A stretch of DNA of 64,000 nt from Janthinobacterium sp. SUN073 (GCF_030397665.1 NZ_JAPUBT010000004.1:62001-126000), one strand, 5' to 3'. Shown: positions 17,996-26,948, counted from the first letter of the stretch. Notes: generated by a model not told the origin, from the sequence alone. A program made the numbers and translations.

Positions 17996-18739
17996 TCAGA
18001 CCGGGGTTTTGAAGATGGGATCGACGATGAACTGCTGCGCCTTGATGCGCAAGGTGCGCTCTTCGTCCAGCTCGGCGCGCGTCTCGCCCAGCTCTTCGCG
18101 TTCCGCTTCCAGTTCCAGGCGCGCGGCCGCCAGTTCCGTTTCCACGCGCGTCAGGCTTTCCAGCTTCAGCTGGGCCTGGATCAGTTCGGCGCGCGCCGCT
18201 TCGGCAGCCTCTTCCAGGCGCGGGATGCCTTCGAGCTTGAATTGCGCCTTGGCCAGGTCCATGCGGGCCTGCTCGGCCGCCTCTTCCAGGCGTGGCAAGC
18301 CTTCCAGGCGCAGCTGCGCCTTGGCCAGGTCCGTGCGGGCCTGGTTCGCCACTTGCCGCTCGCGTTCGAGTTCCTCGCGCAAGGTTTCCAGTTCGCCCGC
18401 CTGCAGGTCGAGCAACTCTTGCTGACGCTCATTCTCGCTGGCCAGGTCCATCAATTCCTGTTGATTGTCGTTCATCTCGGCTTCATGCGCGCTGTGGCTG
18501 GCGCTTAATTCCTGTCCTACATAATCGAGGATGGCTTGCTGCAGCACGGGCGACAGTTCGGCGGCGGCAGCGATCTGGCGTTGCGCACCCGCCTTGCGGC
18601 GCAGCAAGAGCTTGCTGATGGTGCCCAGGCAGGCGCCGTTGCCCAACCGCTCGCGCAAGGCGCGCACCGTGATGGCCTGGCCTTCGCCCGCCATCGCCTC
18701 CATTGCCGCATTGATCTGTTCCGCGCTTACTTTTGCCAT
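17996..18739 (-). CDS. KfrA-like DNA-binding coiled-coil protein
   Basis: Protein of 247 residues. Residues 1-110 match the KfrA N-terminal DNA-binding domain (MAKVSAEQINAAMEAMAGEG, ITVRALRERLGNGACLGTISKLL), known from plasmid regulators that bind their own promoter. Residues 110-240 are a long charged coiled coil with three tandem 24-residue repeats, each beginning ARxxLxxAQ and ending near LEEAAE. KfrA proteins are best known from plasmids, but chromosomal relatives exist. The nearby palindromes at 18758-18782 are a likely self-operator. No partition genes are near, so a role in plasmid maintenance is not supported. Confidence 0.85.
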   Translation of the reverse strand: MAKVSAEQINAAMEAMAGEGQAITVRALRERLGNGACLGTISKLLLRRKAGAQRQIAAAAELSPVLQQAILDYVGQELSASHSAHEAEMNDNQQELMDLASENERQQELLDLQAGELETLREELERERQVANQARTDLAKAQLRLEGLPRLEEAAEQARMDLAKAQFKLEGIPRLEEAAEAARAELIQAQLKLESLTRVETELAAARLELEAEREELGETRAELDEERTLRIKAQQFIVDPIFKTPV

Positions 18740-18757
18740 GTCGTCTGCTCTTGAATG

Positions 18758-18782
18758 TTGCCCAGGGCAATCTTGCCCAGGG
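18758..18782. promoter_or_regulatory. Probable operator of the KfrA-like gene
   Basis: A perfect palindrome TTGCCC-A-GGGCAA (18758-18770) is followed by a second copy of TTGCCCAGGG (18773-18782). The direct repeats are 15 bases apart and lie 19-43 bases before the start codon at 18739. This fits KfrA-type autoregulation, which is an inference from the family. Confidence 0.5.
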
Positions 18783-18885
18783 GCACTATCTTATGCCAGC
18801 GGCGGCAAAGCGTAAAGTATTTCTCAATAGAGATTACAATTGCACAACGCAAGCGTGAGAAAACATGCGGCATGCGGTGTTTAGG

Positions 18886-19017
18886 ACACCTAACAAAACC
18901 GTAGCGAGCGGATGCGAGTTGTGGCTGAGAGGCGGAGCTGTGCGGATGCACGGGGCCGCCGAGGCAGTGAGCATCGGAGGCCGCAAATCGCGACGCGCAG
19001 TAGGTTTTGATAGGTGT
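18886..19017 (+). repeat. Structured intergenic element, family A, copy 3 (expanded)
   Basis: 132 bases, the longest copy. Arms ACACCTAACAAAACC (18886-18900) and GGTTTTGATAGGTGT (19003-19017) pair at 14 of 15 positions. The core words GTAGCGAGCGG, TGAGCATCGGAGG and GACGCGCAGTAGG are present and TTGTGGCT still pairs with the GGCCGCAA side. The apical part is about 12-14 bases longer than in the others (GTGC-GGAT-GCAC inside GGCGG...CCGCC). The last base is also the first base of the stop codon region of the LON-domain gene. Confidence 0.88.
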
Positions 19018-19634
19018 TACTCTTCGAGCAGGCCATTTTCCGTCAGCATGTCCTGCACCAACTCCAGTCGCAGCACGGGATTATCCTGGCTCAGCAGCAA
19101 TTGCTTTTGCATGGCGCTCAGGGACAGCAGCTCGCACCAGCGGTTCGCCACCCAGCCGCACTCGTCGAGGCGGAAAGGCGGCTGCAATGGCATTTGCTCG
19201 GGCGGGATCTTTTGCTCCTGCAAGGTGCGGATCAGCGCGCCGAGCGCGTCGGCGACGTTCTGCTGCTCCTGGGGAATGGGAATGGTCTTATCGGGCGGCA
19301 AGGTTTCGACCTGCGCCATCCACAAGCCGTGCTTGAGCTGCTCGCTGGAAAGGATGTGAAAGCGCTGCAGGCCCATGCATTTGATTTGCAGCAAGCCCGA
19401 CAGGGGCGCGGCCCAGTCGATGACGCGCGCCAGGGTGCCCACGGGCGCCAGAGTTTCCTGCTGGCCCGGCTTGCGCACTTCCGCACCGTCCAGCAGTTGT
19501 ACCACGCCGAATGGCTGCTCGCCCATGATGCACTTGCGTATCATGTCCAGGTAGCGTACCTCGAAGATCTGCAGGGGCAGATAGCCATCGGGATACAGCA
19601 CCGTATTGAGCGGGAACAAAGGTATCGAGGTCAT
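19017..19634 (-). CDS. Stand-alone LON substrate-binding domain protein
   Basis: Protein of 205 residues that consists only of the LON N-terminal (substrate-binding, PUA-like) domain: IPLFPLNTVLYPDGYLPLQIFEVRYLDMI at the start, then FGVVQLL, GTLARVIDW and LLQIKCMGLQRFHI. It has no AAA+ ATPase or Ser-Lys protease part, so it is not Lon protease itself. Small proteins of this kind are common in proteobacteria and their role is unclear; they may bind unfolded proteins or act with Lon. Start ATG 19634. Its stop codon coincides with the end of repeat copy 3. Confidence 0.88.
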   Translation of the reverse strand: MTSIPLFPLNTVLYPDGYLPLQIFEVRYLDMIRKCIMGEQPFGVVQLLDGAEVRKPGQQETLAPVGTLARVIDWAAPLSGLLQIKCMGLQRFHILSSEQLKHGLWMAQVETLPPDKTIPIPQEQQNVADALGALIRTLQEQKIPPEQMPLQPPFRLDECGWVANRWCELLSLSAMQKQLLLSQDNPVLRLELVQDMLTENGLLEE

Positions 19635-19700
19635 AGGCGCATGATGGCACGAATGCCATATCCGTGCTGCGCGCTTGCCTTGTCAGCCTAACTGCGCCGA

Positions 19701-20939
19701 TTACTTGTAAAAGCGCCTTTTCTTGGCTCGCTCGGCCGCTTTCGGCGCCAGCACCTTGACGGCCTTCTTCTGGATGGTGCCGCCGGCGGACGTGCCCGGC
19801 ACGCGGTGCTCGGCCTCGAAACCGGGCTCCTCGTTGCGTTTGAGGGTTTGCCGCGTCAACGCTTCCACGGCCGACAGCAATTCCACCTCGTCGGCACAGA
19901 CGAGCGAGATCGCTTCGCCCGAAGCGCCCGCGCGGCCCGTGCGGCCGATGCGGTGGATATAGTCTTCGGCGACCGTCGGCAAGTCGAAATTGACGACGAC
20001 GGGCAATTGATCGATGTCCAGGCCACGGGCGGCCACGTCGGTGGCCACCAGCACCTGCACCTCGGCAGATTTGAAACGGGCCAGCGCGCGCAGGCGGTTC
20101 GGCTGCGTCTTGTCGCCGTGGATGGAATCGGCGCGCACGCCCTGCTCCAGCAAGGTATTCACCAGCAGTTCGACGCCCTTGCGCGTCTTGACGAAGACCA
20201 ATACCTGGCCCCAGCGCTTTTTCTTCAACAAGTGCAAAAACAGTTCCGGCTTACGTTTCTTGTCGCACACGATGACCGACTGTTTCACCGCCTTGACCGT
20301 GCTGTTGCGCGCGCTCACCTCCACCGAGACGGGGTCTTTCAGCATGGTTTTCGCCATGGCGCGGATGGCGTCCGAAAAGGTGGCCGAGAACAACAGAGTC
20401 TGGCGCTGCTTGGGCATGCTCATCAGCAATATATCGAGCTCGCGCTCGAAGCCCAGGTCCAGCATGCGGTCCGCCTCGTCCAGCACCAGGGTTTGCACTT
20501 GCTCGAACTTGACGGCGCCCTGCGTCTGCAAGTCCAGCAAGCGGCCCGGCGTGGCCACCAGCACGTCGAGGCCCTTACGCAGTTTGCTGATCTGCGGCTC
20601 GATGGGCACACCGCCGTAGGCGACAAAGCTGCGCAGCGGCAGGTTGCCGCCATAGCTGCGGAAACTGGCATAGACCTGCTCGGCCAGTTCGCGCGTGGGC
20701 ACCAGCACCAGCACGCGCACGCACTGGGGCGCCACCACGCCTTCCAGGGTCAGGCGCTGCAGCAAGGGCACGGCAAAGCCGGCCGTCTTGCCCGTGCCCG
20801 TCTGGGCGGCGGCCATCAGGTCACGGCCGGCCAGCACGGCAGGAATCGCTTGCGCCTGCACGGGCGTGGGCTTGGCATAGCCGAGCTCATCGAGTTTGCG
20901 GACCAGGGGATCGATCAGGCCGAGGGAGGAAAACGTCAT
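19701..20939 (-). CDS. rhlE: DEAD-box ATP-dependent RNA helicase RhlE
   Basis: RNA helicase of 412 residues acting in ribosome assembly and RNA turnover. The start at 20939 gives MTFSSLGLIDPLVRKLDELGYAKPTPVQAQAIP, the Q motif. Motif I is AAQTGTGKT, Ia PTRELAEQ, II VLDEADRMLDLGF, III LFSATF, with IV-VI in the C-terminal RecA domain (DVAARGLDIDQLPVVVNFD, YIHRIGRTGRAG). The short basic tail (KAAERAKKRRFYK) is usual for the RhlE group. A longer reading to 20996 lacks support. Sits between the LON-domain gene and the TonB receptor, all on the minus strand. Confidence 0.93.
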   Translation of the reverse strand: MTFSSLGLIDPLVRKLDELGYAKPTPVQAQAIPAVLAGRDLMAAAQTGTGKTAGFAVPLLQRLTLEGVVAPQCVRVLVLVPTRELAEQVYASFRSYGGNLPLRSFVAYGGVPIEPQISKLRKGLDVLVATPGRLLDLQTQGAVKFEQVQTLVLDEADRMLDLGFERELDILLMSMPKQRQTLLFSATFSDAIRAMAKTMLKDPVSVEVSARNSTVKAVKQSVIVCDKKRKPELFLHLLKKKRWGQVLVFVKTRKGVELLVNTLLEQGVRADSIHGDKTQPNRLRALARFKSAEVQVLVATDVAARGLDIDQLPVVVNFDLPTVAEDYIHRIGRTGRAGASGEAISLVCADEVELLSAVEALTRQTLKRNEEPGFEAEHRVPGTSAGGTIQKKAVKVLAPKAAERAKKRRFYK

Positions 20940-21057
20940 GGGGAAGCAATCTTGGCAAAGTAAAAGGTGGCGCGCACGGATTGGCCGTGCGCGCAATTGC
21001 CGAGATTATAGGCCAGCGGAGATGCCGGCCGGGGTTTTCAGTACGAGAACGTCACGA

Positions 21058-23292
21058 TCAGAACTTCATTTCCAGGGTCGCGCGCGCCTGCGGCGAACTC
21101 GGTGAAATGCTGTTGCGCACGATGGTGCCGCTGGCGTCCGCATACGTGGTGGTGCTTTCGAAGTCTTGCGCCAGCAGGTTCGACACGGCCAGGCGCAACT
21201 GGTTCTTCGCATCGAATTTCCACAGCGCATAAATGTCTAGGTCGCGCCGCGGCGACGTGTAGGCGCTCTGGCGTTCGGTGATGCGCACCGGGCCGCCATT
21301 GCGGAAATTGAAGCTGCCGCCCGTGGTCAGCATGCCGTCCGGCGTCTTGTAGTCGAGACCGAAGTTGCCGCTGACGGGCGTTTGCTGGTCGAGCCGATTG
21401 TTTGGCCCCGGCACCTGCTCTACCTGCGACCAGTTGCGGCTGATACTGGCGCGCAAGTCGATGGCCGGCACGGGCGCGGACAATACGGCGCGCAGCGGGA
21501 ACTTCGCTTCCAGTTCCAGTGTCTGCGTATTGGCGCGGCCATCGTTGACGGGCGTCGATACCCAGCGGTCATTGATGAACAGCAAGCCCTGGCGCGTATA
21601 GCCGTCGATGCGGCGGGCCGAGGCGCGCGCGCTGAGCAAGGCGCCTTCGGCCCAGTAATGTTCGTACGAGGCGTCGATGCCCAGCGCCAGTTCCGGCTTC
21701 AGATAAGGATTGCCTTCGCGGTCAGGGTCGGTCTGGCTATTGTTGGTCGAGGTATTGCGGCGCGGAATCAGGCTCGCCGTGGGCTGCGCCTTGTAGGTGC
21801 GCGTCAGGGCCAGACGTACCTGGTCACCCTTGGTATCAGGCAACTTCCACAGGGTTTGCAGCAGCGGGCTCCAGACACTGGTGCGCTGACTCACTTCGTC
21901 ATAGGTATCGCCAGCGCTGCGCGTATCGATGCCTTCCCAGCGCACGCCCGCATACATGGACCAGCGCGGCGTGATTTCCCATTCATCCTGCACGTACAAA
22001 GCCAGGCGCTTGATGGTGGCGTCGAAACCCTCGTCGCTGTTGACGGGAGGGCGCGCGCCCAAGGCACCGAGTGCCACCTCGCGCTGGCGGCGCGTTTCCT
22101 CGCGCTGCGTGTAGGCGCCATCCCAGCCCATGGACAGGGCGTGACCGGGCAGCAAGGGGGAGGAATACTTGCCGGTGGAACTGACGCCGTTTTCCGTCGC
22201 CTTCACGCCCACCTGGCGTTCGAGCGCCAGGCCGCTGCCGTCGATAAAGCCCTGCTGCAGGCTGTCGGACGTGTTGCGGGCGGCCGAGGCGCCGATTTTC
22301 AGTTCCAGTTTGGCGCCGCCAGCCAGCTTGTGCAGCCACGTCAGGTCGCTGCGGCCGAAGGCATTGTGGTTGCTGGAACTGCCCGTGCTGGTGTCGTAGT
22401 CTGGGCGCAAGCCCTGCTCCGTTTCCTCGCGGCTGAAATTGCGGTGGTTCGAGCGCCCGCCATTGAAGAAGAATTGCGCCGTCAGATTGTCGCCACCGGC
22501 CAGCACCCAGTTCAGGCGCGGCGACAGATTGATGCCTTCCGGACGGCCATCGCCGGTGCCATTCGTGCGGCGCAGCAGGTTTTGCCGGCCATCGGGCGCA
22601 TAGCCCAGTTCCAGCCCGGGATTGTCGTAGTGGTAATCGTAGCGGAACAGCGAGCCGGCCATGGAATACGAGAAATTGCCGTCGCGGTCAGACAGTTGCA
22701 GATTGACGCTGGGCGAGAAGCTCACGTCGCTGCCCTGTACGCCCAGCTTGAGCTCGCGCTGCGCTGTTTTGACGGCTTTTTTCAGCACTACGTTGATGGT
22801 GCCGGCGATCGATTGCGTGCTGTATTCGGCGCTGGCCGCGTGCAAAATCTCGATGCGTTCGATCACGTCGGGCGACAGGGTGTCGAGCGAGAAACCGGCC
22901 GGCGCCCGCTCGCCGTTGAGCAATATCTGCGTATAACCACTGCCCAGCCCGCGCATGCGGATTTCGCCGCCCGAGCGCCCGGCCGCGCCGGACACGGTGA
23001 TGCCGGGCAAGCGCTTGAGCACGTCGGTGACATTCGTGTCGCCATACTTGAGGATTTCTTCGCTGCTGACAATCATCTTGCTGGCCGTATCGTCGCGGCG
23101 CGGGTCATAGCCGCTGCCCTTGACTTCGACGCTCTGCATGGCGGGCGCGGCTGGCTTTTCAGCCTTCAGCGGCGCAGAGGTGGCAGCAGCGGCGTCGGCG
23201 GCTGGCGCTTCGGATTGCCGGGCCTGGGCATTCCAGGCAAGTAAAACGGCGGAACAAAGGACGGTAAGGCGAAGGCAACGGCGTGGCATCAT
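21058..23292 (-). CDS. TonB-dependent outer-membrane receptor
   Basis: Outer-membrane beta-barrel of 744 residues for energised uptake, usually of siderophores, metals or sugars. It has a signal peptide (CLRLTVLCSAVLLAWNAQA), a plug domain (about 60-180: TASKMIVSSEEILKYGDTNVTDVLKRLPG, IRMRGLGSGYTQILLNGERAP) and a 22-strand-type barrel ending in the classical C-terminal Phe (ATLEMKF). The plug is of the FepA/CirA-like type. No adjacent regulator or ABC genes reveal the substrate. The upstream 239-base gap to psd has no clear Fur box that I can defend. Start may be 23292 or the next ATG at 23289. Confidence 0.93.
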   Translation of the reverse strand: MMPRRCLRLTVLCSAVLLAWNAQARQSEAPAADAAAATSAPLKAEKPAAPAMQSVEVKGSGYDPRRDDTASKMIVSSEEILKYGDTNVTDVLKRLPGITVSGAAGRSGGEIRMRGLGSGYTQILLNGERAPAGFSLDTLSPDVIERIEILHAASAEYSTQSIAGTINVVLKKAVKTAQRELKLGVQGSDVSFSPSVNLQLSDRDGNFSYSMAGSLFRYDYHYDNPGLELGYAPDGRQNLLRRTNGTGDGRPEGINLSPRLNWVLAGGDNLTAQFFFNGGRSNHRNFSREETEQGLRPDYDTSTGSSSNHNAFGRSDLTWLHKLAGGAKLELKIGASAARNTSDSLQQGFIDGSGLALERQVGVKATENGVSSTGKYSSPLLPGHALSMGWDGAYTQREETRRQREVALGALGARPPVNSDEGFDATIKRLALYVQDEWEITPRWSMYAGVRWEGIDTRSAGDTYDEVSQRTSVWSPLLQTLWKLPDTKGDQVRLALTRTYKAQPTASLIPRRNTSTNNSQTDPDREGNPYLKPELALGIDASYEHYWAEGALLSARASARRIDGYTRQGLLFINDRWVSTPVNDGRANTQTLELEAKFPLRAVLSAPVPAIDLRASISRNWSQVEQVPGPNNRLDQQTPVSGNFGLDYKTPDGMLTTGGSFNFRNGGPVRITERQSAYTSPRRDLDIYALWKFDAKNQLRLAVSNLLAQDFESTTTYADASGTIVRNSISPSSPQARATLEMKF

Positions 23293-23480
23293 GAGCTGGC
23301 TGAAAAAAGTTGGCTGAATAAAAATGGCTAAATGCTAAAAAACAGGCCGCTGTATTGTGCTGTAATTTTTTCCGAGTGGCACAGTTTCCTGAAAATATTT
23401 CCTATAGCAAATTAAATTCGGTGGCAGACTGCGATACGCACCCTTGCATACGGCATTATCATTGCGCGCCACATCGCCGC

Positions 23481-23486
23481 TATAAT
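23481..23486 (+). promoter_or_regulatory. -10 box of the psd promoter
   Basis: A consensus TATAAT lies 46 bases before the GTG start of psd, followed by GCG. No good -35 is found at 16-18 bases, so the call rests on the -10 alone. Confidence 0.4.
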
Positions 23487-23531
23487 GCGTTTTCGCCATT
23501 ATTCCGATCACCCCGTCAAAGGCTTCCCATC

Positions 23532-24380
23532 GTGTCTGACCGTCTTGCCGTTTTGCCTCAATATCTGCTGCCCAAGGGGGCGTTGACCAACTTTGCCGGA
23601 CGCATCGCCGGCGCCAAGGGCGGCGCCATGACCACGCGTTTGATCCGCTGGTTCGTCGGCCGCTACAACGTCAACATGGATGAGGCGCTGGACCCGGACA
23701 TCACGCACTACACGAGTTTCAACGACTTTTTCACGCGCGCGCTGCGCCCCGATGCCCGTCCGCTGGCGCAGGCCGACTACGTCTGCCCCGTCGATGGCCG
23801 CATCAGCCAGTTCGGCAGCATCGACAAGGACCAGATCTTCCAGGCCAAGGGCCACAACTTCAGCACCACGGCCCTGGTGGGCGGCGATGCGGCCCTGGCG
23901 GCCCAGTTCGAACACGGCAGCTTCGCCAACCTGTACCTGAGCCCGCGCGACTACCACCGCATCCACATGCCGTGCGATGGCCGCTTGACGCGCATGATTT
24001 ATGTCCCTGGTGAATTGTTCTCCGTCAACCCCACGACGGCGCGCGGCATTCCCGGCCTGTTCGCCCGCAACGAGCGCGTCGTCTGCGTGTTCGACACGGC
24101 CAACGGCCCCTTCGTCATGACCCTGGTGGGCGCCACCATCGTCGGCAGCATGGCTACCGTCTGGCACGGCGTCGTCAACCCGCCCCGCACGGGTAAAATC
24201 CGCGACTGGAGCTATGCGAACGACAATGTGGTGTTGAAACAGGGCGAAGAGCTGGGCCGCTTCCTGCTCGGTTCCACCGTCGTCATGCTGTTCCCGAAAG
24301 GCACAATCAATTTCAACGCCAACTGGCAACCAGCCGGCCCCGTGCAGCTGGGCGAAGTCATGGGCAACGTGCCCAAGTAA
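23532..24380 (+). CDS. psd: Phosphatidylserine decarboxylase
   Basis: Membrane enzyme of 282 residues that converts phosphatidylserine to phosphatidylethanolamine. The self-cleavage site LGST, which yields the pyruvoyl prosthetic group and the alpha/beta subunits, is present near residue 249 (GRFLLGSTVVMLFPKG). Other conserved parts are YTSFNDFFTRALRPDARP, VCPVDGRIS, LSPRDYHRIHMPCDG and GATIVGSM. The GTG start at 23532 has AAAGG upstream and gives the normal family length; the longer reading to 23355 crosses the promoter and is not supported. Divergent from the TonB receptor gene. Confidence 0.97.
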   Translation: MSDRLAVLPQYLLPKGALTNFAGRIAGAKGGAMTTRLIRWFVGRYNVNMDEALDPDITHYTSFNDFFTRALRPDARPLAQADYVCPVDGRISQFGSIDKDQIFQAKGHNFSTTALVGGDAALAAQFEHGSFANLYLSPRDYHRIHMPCDGRLTRMIYVPGELFSVNPTTARGIPGLFARNERVVCVFDTANGPFVMTLVGATIVGSMATVWHGVVNPPRTGKIRDWSYANDNVVLKQGEELGRFLLGSTVVMLFPKGTINFNANWQPAGPVQLGEVMGNVPK

Positions 24381-24401
24381 GTAAGCCAGCGGAATGCGCG
24401 C

Positions 24402-25307
24402 CTACACGGGCGCATCCGTTTGGTACATTTCCTCCATCAGGTCGAGAAACGCGCGCGTCTTGGCCGGCATCAGCCGCCGGCCGGGAAACACGGCCCAGCC
24501 CGTGACTAGCGGGAAACTCCACTCCGGCAGCACGCGCACCAGTTCCCCCGTCTCCACATAGGTCTTGGCAAAGCGATCCGTGCTGGCCGCGATGCCCACG
24601 CCCGTGCAGGCCATGCGCACCAGCAATTCCGGCGAATTGGCCAGCAGGCGCACGGGCAAATCGCGCTCCCACGTCGTCTTGCCACGGATCAAAGTCCAGT
24701 GCACGAGGCCATGCACGGCGCGGGGCAAGCTGAGCAAATCGTGGCCATACAGATCGTCGGGATGTTCGGGCAAGCCGTGCACGCTCGTGTATTGCGGCGA
24801 GGCATACAGGGCCAGGGTACTGAAGGCCACGCGGCGCGCGGCCAGGCTGGCATCGTCGGGCAAGTTGCCCATGCGGATGGCCAGGTCAAAATTTTCTTCC
24901 AGCAAATCCACCCGGCGCGCCGACAAGTCCAGCTCCAGCGAAATGGCCGGGTAGCGGCGCACGAACTCGGCCAGCACCTGGCGCATCAGCGCGTCGCCGA
25001 AGTCGGCCGGCATGGAAATGCGCAGCAAACCGCTGGGCCCCGCCTGGCGGTGCTGGGCCAGCGCGCCGGCCGCCTCCGTTTCTTCCACCACCTTGCGCGC
25101 GTGCTCGAGCAGGCTGGCGCCGAACTCCGTCAGCGCCAGCTTGCGCGTGGTGCGCAGCAGCAGCCGTTCACCCAATTTCGCTTCCAGCAGCGAGATGCGG
25201 CGCGACAGGGTCGACTTGGGCAAGTCCACGCGCTGGGCGGCACGCGAAAAACTGCCGCACTCGACGACGCGCGCGAACAGCAGCAAATCTCCGGGATCGA
25301 TATCCAT
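24402..25307 (-). CDS. LysR-family transcriptional regulator
   Basis: LTTR of 301 residues. The winged helix-turn-helix is at residues 1-62 (LLLFARVVECGSFSRAAQRVDLPKSTLSRRISLLEAKLG) and the effector-binding domain at about 92-295 (GLLRISMPADFGDALM, VDLLEENFDLAIRMG, the last typical of the CrgA/AaeR-like branch). The start at 25307 removes an unlikely 18-residue extension. It is divergent from azoR, 108 bases apart, and is the obvious candidate regulator of azoR and the following pirin gene. Confidence 0.92.
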   Translation of the reverse strand: MDIDPGDLLLFARVVECGSFSRAAQRVDLPKSTLSRRISLLEAKLGERLLLRTTRKLALTEFGASLLEHARKVVEETEAAGALAQHRQAGPSGLLRISMPADFGDALMRQVLAEFVRRYPAISLELDLSARRVDLLEENFDLAIRMGNLPDDASLAARRVAFSTLALYASPQYTSVHGLPEHPDDLYGHDLLSLPRAVHGLVHWTLIRGKTTWERDLPVRLLANSPELLVRMACTGVGIAASTDRFAKTYVETGELVRVLPEWSFPLVTGWAVFPGRRLMPAKTRAFLDLMEEMYQTDAPV

Positions 25308-25323
25308 GAGTTTGTTCCATGAG

Positions 25324-25379
25324 TGGATTAATGTTATCCATTTTAACGGCTTCCGCATCAATTTTGGAATTGCTATAGT
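25324..25379. promoter_or_regulatory. LysR/azoR divergent control region
   Basis: Two dyads lie in the 108-base gap: TGGAT-N7-ATCCA (25324-25340) and CAATT-TTGG-AATTG (25359-25372, fits the T-N11-A form of LysR boxes). A TATAGT -10-like hexamer follows at 25374-25379, 37 bases before the azoR start. This is the usual arrangement for a LysR-activated divergent promoter. Confidence 0.45.
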
Positions 25380-25415
25380 TCATCCATCGCAAGACACCTC
25401 ACACGGAGAAACAAG

Positions 25416-26015
25416 ATGAACATCCTGCAAATCAATTCCAGCGCACGCAGCACCGGTTCCGCCTCGACCCGTTTGGCTGACGCCATCGTTGCCCGCGTAC
25501 AAGCGGCCAACCCTGGCGCCGCCCTGGTCCGCCGCGACCTGGCCGCTGCACCGCACCCCGTGCTCGACGAGCCGACCCTGCAAGCGCTGTTCACGCCAGC
25601 GGACAAGCGCACGCCGGAGCAAGCGGCCCGCATCGCCCTGGACGACGCCCTGATTGCGCAAGTGCAAGCGGCGGACGTGATCGTCATCGGCGCACCGATG
25701 TACAACTTCGGCATCACCGTGCAACTGAAAAGCTGGTTCGACGCGATTGCCCGCGCCAACGTCACCTTCAAGTACACGGAAAACGGCCCCGTGGGCCTCT
25801 TGACCGGCAAGAAAGTCTACGTGGGCCTGTCCCGCGGCGGCTTGCACCGCGATAGCGCCAACGATAGCCAGGTGCCTTACCTGAACACCATGTTCGGTTT
25901 CCTGGGCCTGACGGACGTGCAATACGTGTATTCGGAAGGCATGGGCATGGGCCCGGAAGCCGTGGCCAAGGCGCAAGCGCAAGCGGACGCCGAGATCAAC
26001 GCGATTCTGGTGTAA
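25416..26015 (+). CDS. azoR: FMN-dependent NADH-azoreductase
   Basis: Cytoplasmic flavodoxin-like quinone/azo reductase of 199 residues, reducing quinones or azo compounds with NADH. Motifs: start [22 protein letters not shown] (phosphate-binding loop), [20 protein letters not shown] (FMN-binding PMYNF) and VGLSRGGLH. Length matches AzoR (about 200). It is preceded by CGGAGA at correct spacing. A pirin gene follows after 57 bases and a LysR gene is divergent. The azoreductase-pirin pair is a plausible quinone/flavonoid detoxification unit. Confidence 0.95.
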   Translation: MNILQINSSARSTGSASTRLADAIVARVQAANPGAALVRRDLAAAPHPVLDEPTLQALFTPADKRTPEQAARIALDDALIAQVQAADVIVIGAPMYNFGITVQLKSWFDAIARANVTFKYTENGPVGLLTGKKVYVGLSRGGLHRDSANDSQVPYLNTMFGFLGLTDVQYVYSEGMGMGPEAVAKAQAQADAEINAILV

Positions 26016-26072
26016 TTCCCAGCAGTGAAAGGGGCGGCGCACTGGCGCCGTCCTGGCCTAGAGGAGAGAACA

Positions 26073-26948
26073 ATGAGCGACATCACCACCGTCAACAAGC
26101 CACGCGGCGTCGAGCGCGTGATCGCCGGCCAGGCCGTCATGGACGGCGCCGGCGTGAAGATCAACCGCGTGCTGACGCAGCAGCTGCAGCGCCGTCTCGA
26201 CCCGTTTTTGATGCTCGACAACTTTGCCAGCGACAAGCCGAACGACTATATCGCCGGCTTCCCCGAGCATCCGCACCGCGGCTTCGAGACGGTCTCGTAC
26301 ATGATCACGGGGCGCATGCGCCACAAGGATAGCGCGGGCCACGAAGGCTTGCTGACCTCGGGCGGCGTGCAATGGATGACGGCCGGCAGCGGCGTGATCC
26401 ACTCGGAAATGCCGGAACAGGAAGAAGGCGTGATGGAAGGCTTTCAGCTGTGGCTGAACCTGCCCGCGCGCGACAAGATGCGCACGCCGTGGTACCGCGA
26501 TTTCACCAGCGCCGACATCCCCCGCTACACGACGGACGACGGCGTGGCCGTGCAAGTGATCGCCGGCGAGAGCCATGGCGTGACGGGCGCCGTGCAGCGC
26601 GAGCTGACGGAACCGCTGTATCTCGATATCGACTTGCCGGCCGGCAGCAGCTTCGAGCAGCCATTGCCACCAGGCCATAACGCTTTCATCTACACTTTCC
26701 GTGGCGAAGTGCAGGTGGACGGCAAGGCCGTGCCCGCCCTGCGCATGGCGATCTTCGCCAACACGCCGGGCAGCGACGGCGTACGCATCGAAGCACCGCA
26801 AGGCGGCCGCGTCATCCTCGTCGCCGGCCAGCCCTTGAACGAGCCCATCGCGCAGTATGGCCCGTTTGTCATGAATACCCAGGCGGAAGTGTTCCAGGCC
26901 GTGCAGGACTTCCGCGAAGGCAAGTTTGGCGAGACGGCAGCGCAGTAA
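26073..26948 (+). CDS. Pirin family protein (cupin; quercetinase-like)
   Basis: Bicupin protein of 291 residues. Metal ligands of the pirin N-terminal domain are clear: HPHRGFET (two His), and HSEMP (His and Glu) about 45 residues later. The C-terminal pirin domain is complete (GHNAFIYTFRGEVQVDGK and following). Bacterial pirins can have quercetin 2,3-dioxygenase activity or bind partner enzymes; here the role is inferred from its place after azoR. The start at 26073 has a strong GAGGAGAG ribosome site. A strong terminator follows. Confidence 0.93.
   Translation: MSDITTVNKPRGVERVIAGQAVMDGAGVKINRVLTQQLQRRLDPFLMLDNFASDKPNDYIAGFPEHPHRGFETVSYMITGRMRHKDSAGHEGLLTSGGVQWMTAGSGVIHSEMPEQEEGVMEGFQLWLNLPARDKMRTPWYRDFTSADIPRYTTDDGVAVQVIAGESHGVTGAVQRELTEPLYLDIDLPAGSSFEQPLPPGHNAFIYTFRGEVQVDGKAVPALRMAIFANTPGSDGVRIEAPQGGRVILVAGQPLNEPIAQYGPFVMNTQAEVFQAVQDFREGKFGETAAQ

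Noticed and set aside
23293..23480. Fur box upstream of the TonB-dependent receptor
   Set aside because: The region is AT-rich but I could not find a 19-bp GATAAT-type repeat with acceptable match, so no iron regulation is claimed.
26015..26072. Terminator between azoR and the pirin gene
   Set aside because: GGCGGCGCACTGGCGCCGTC can form a hairpin but there is no T run, and a strong ribosome site follows, so read-through is more likely.
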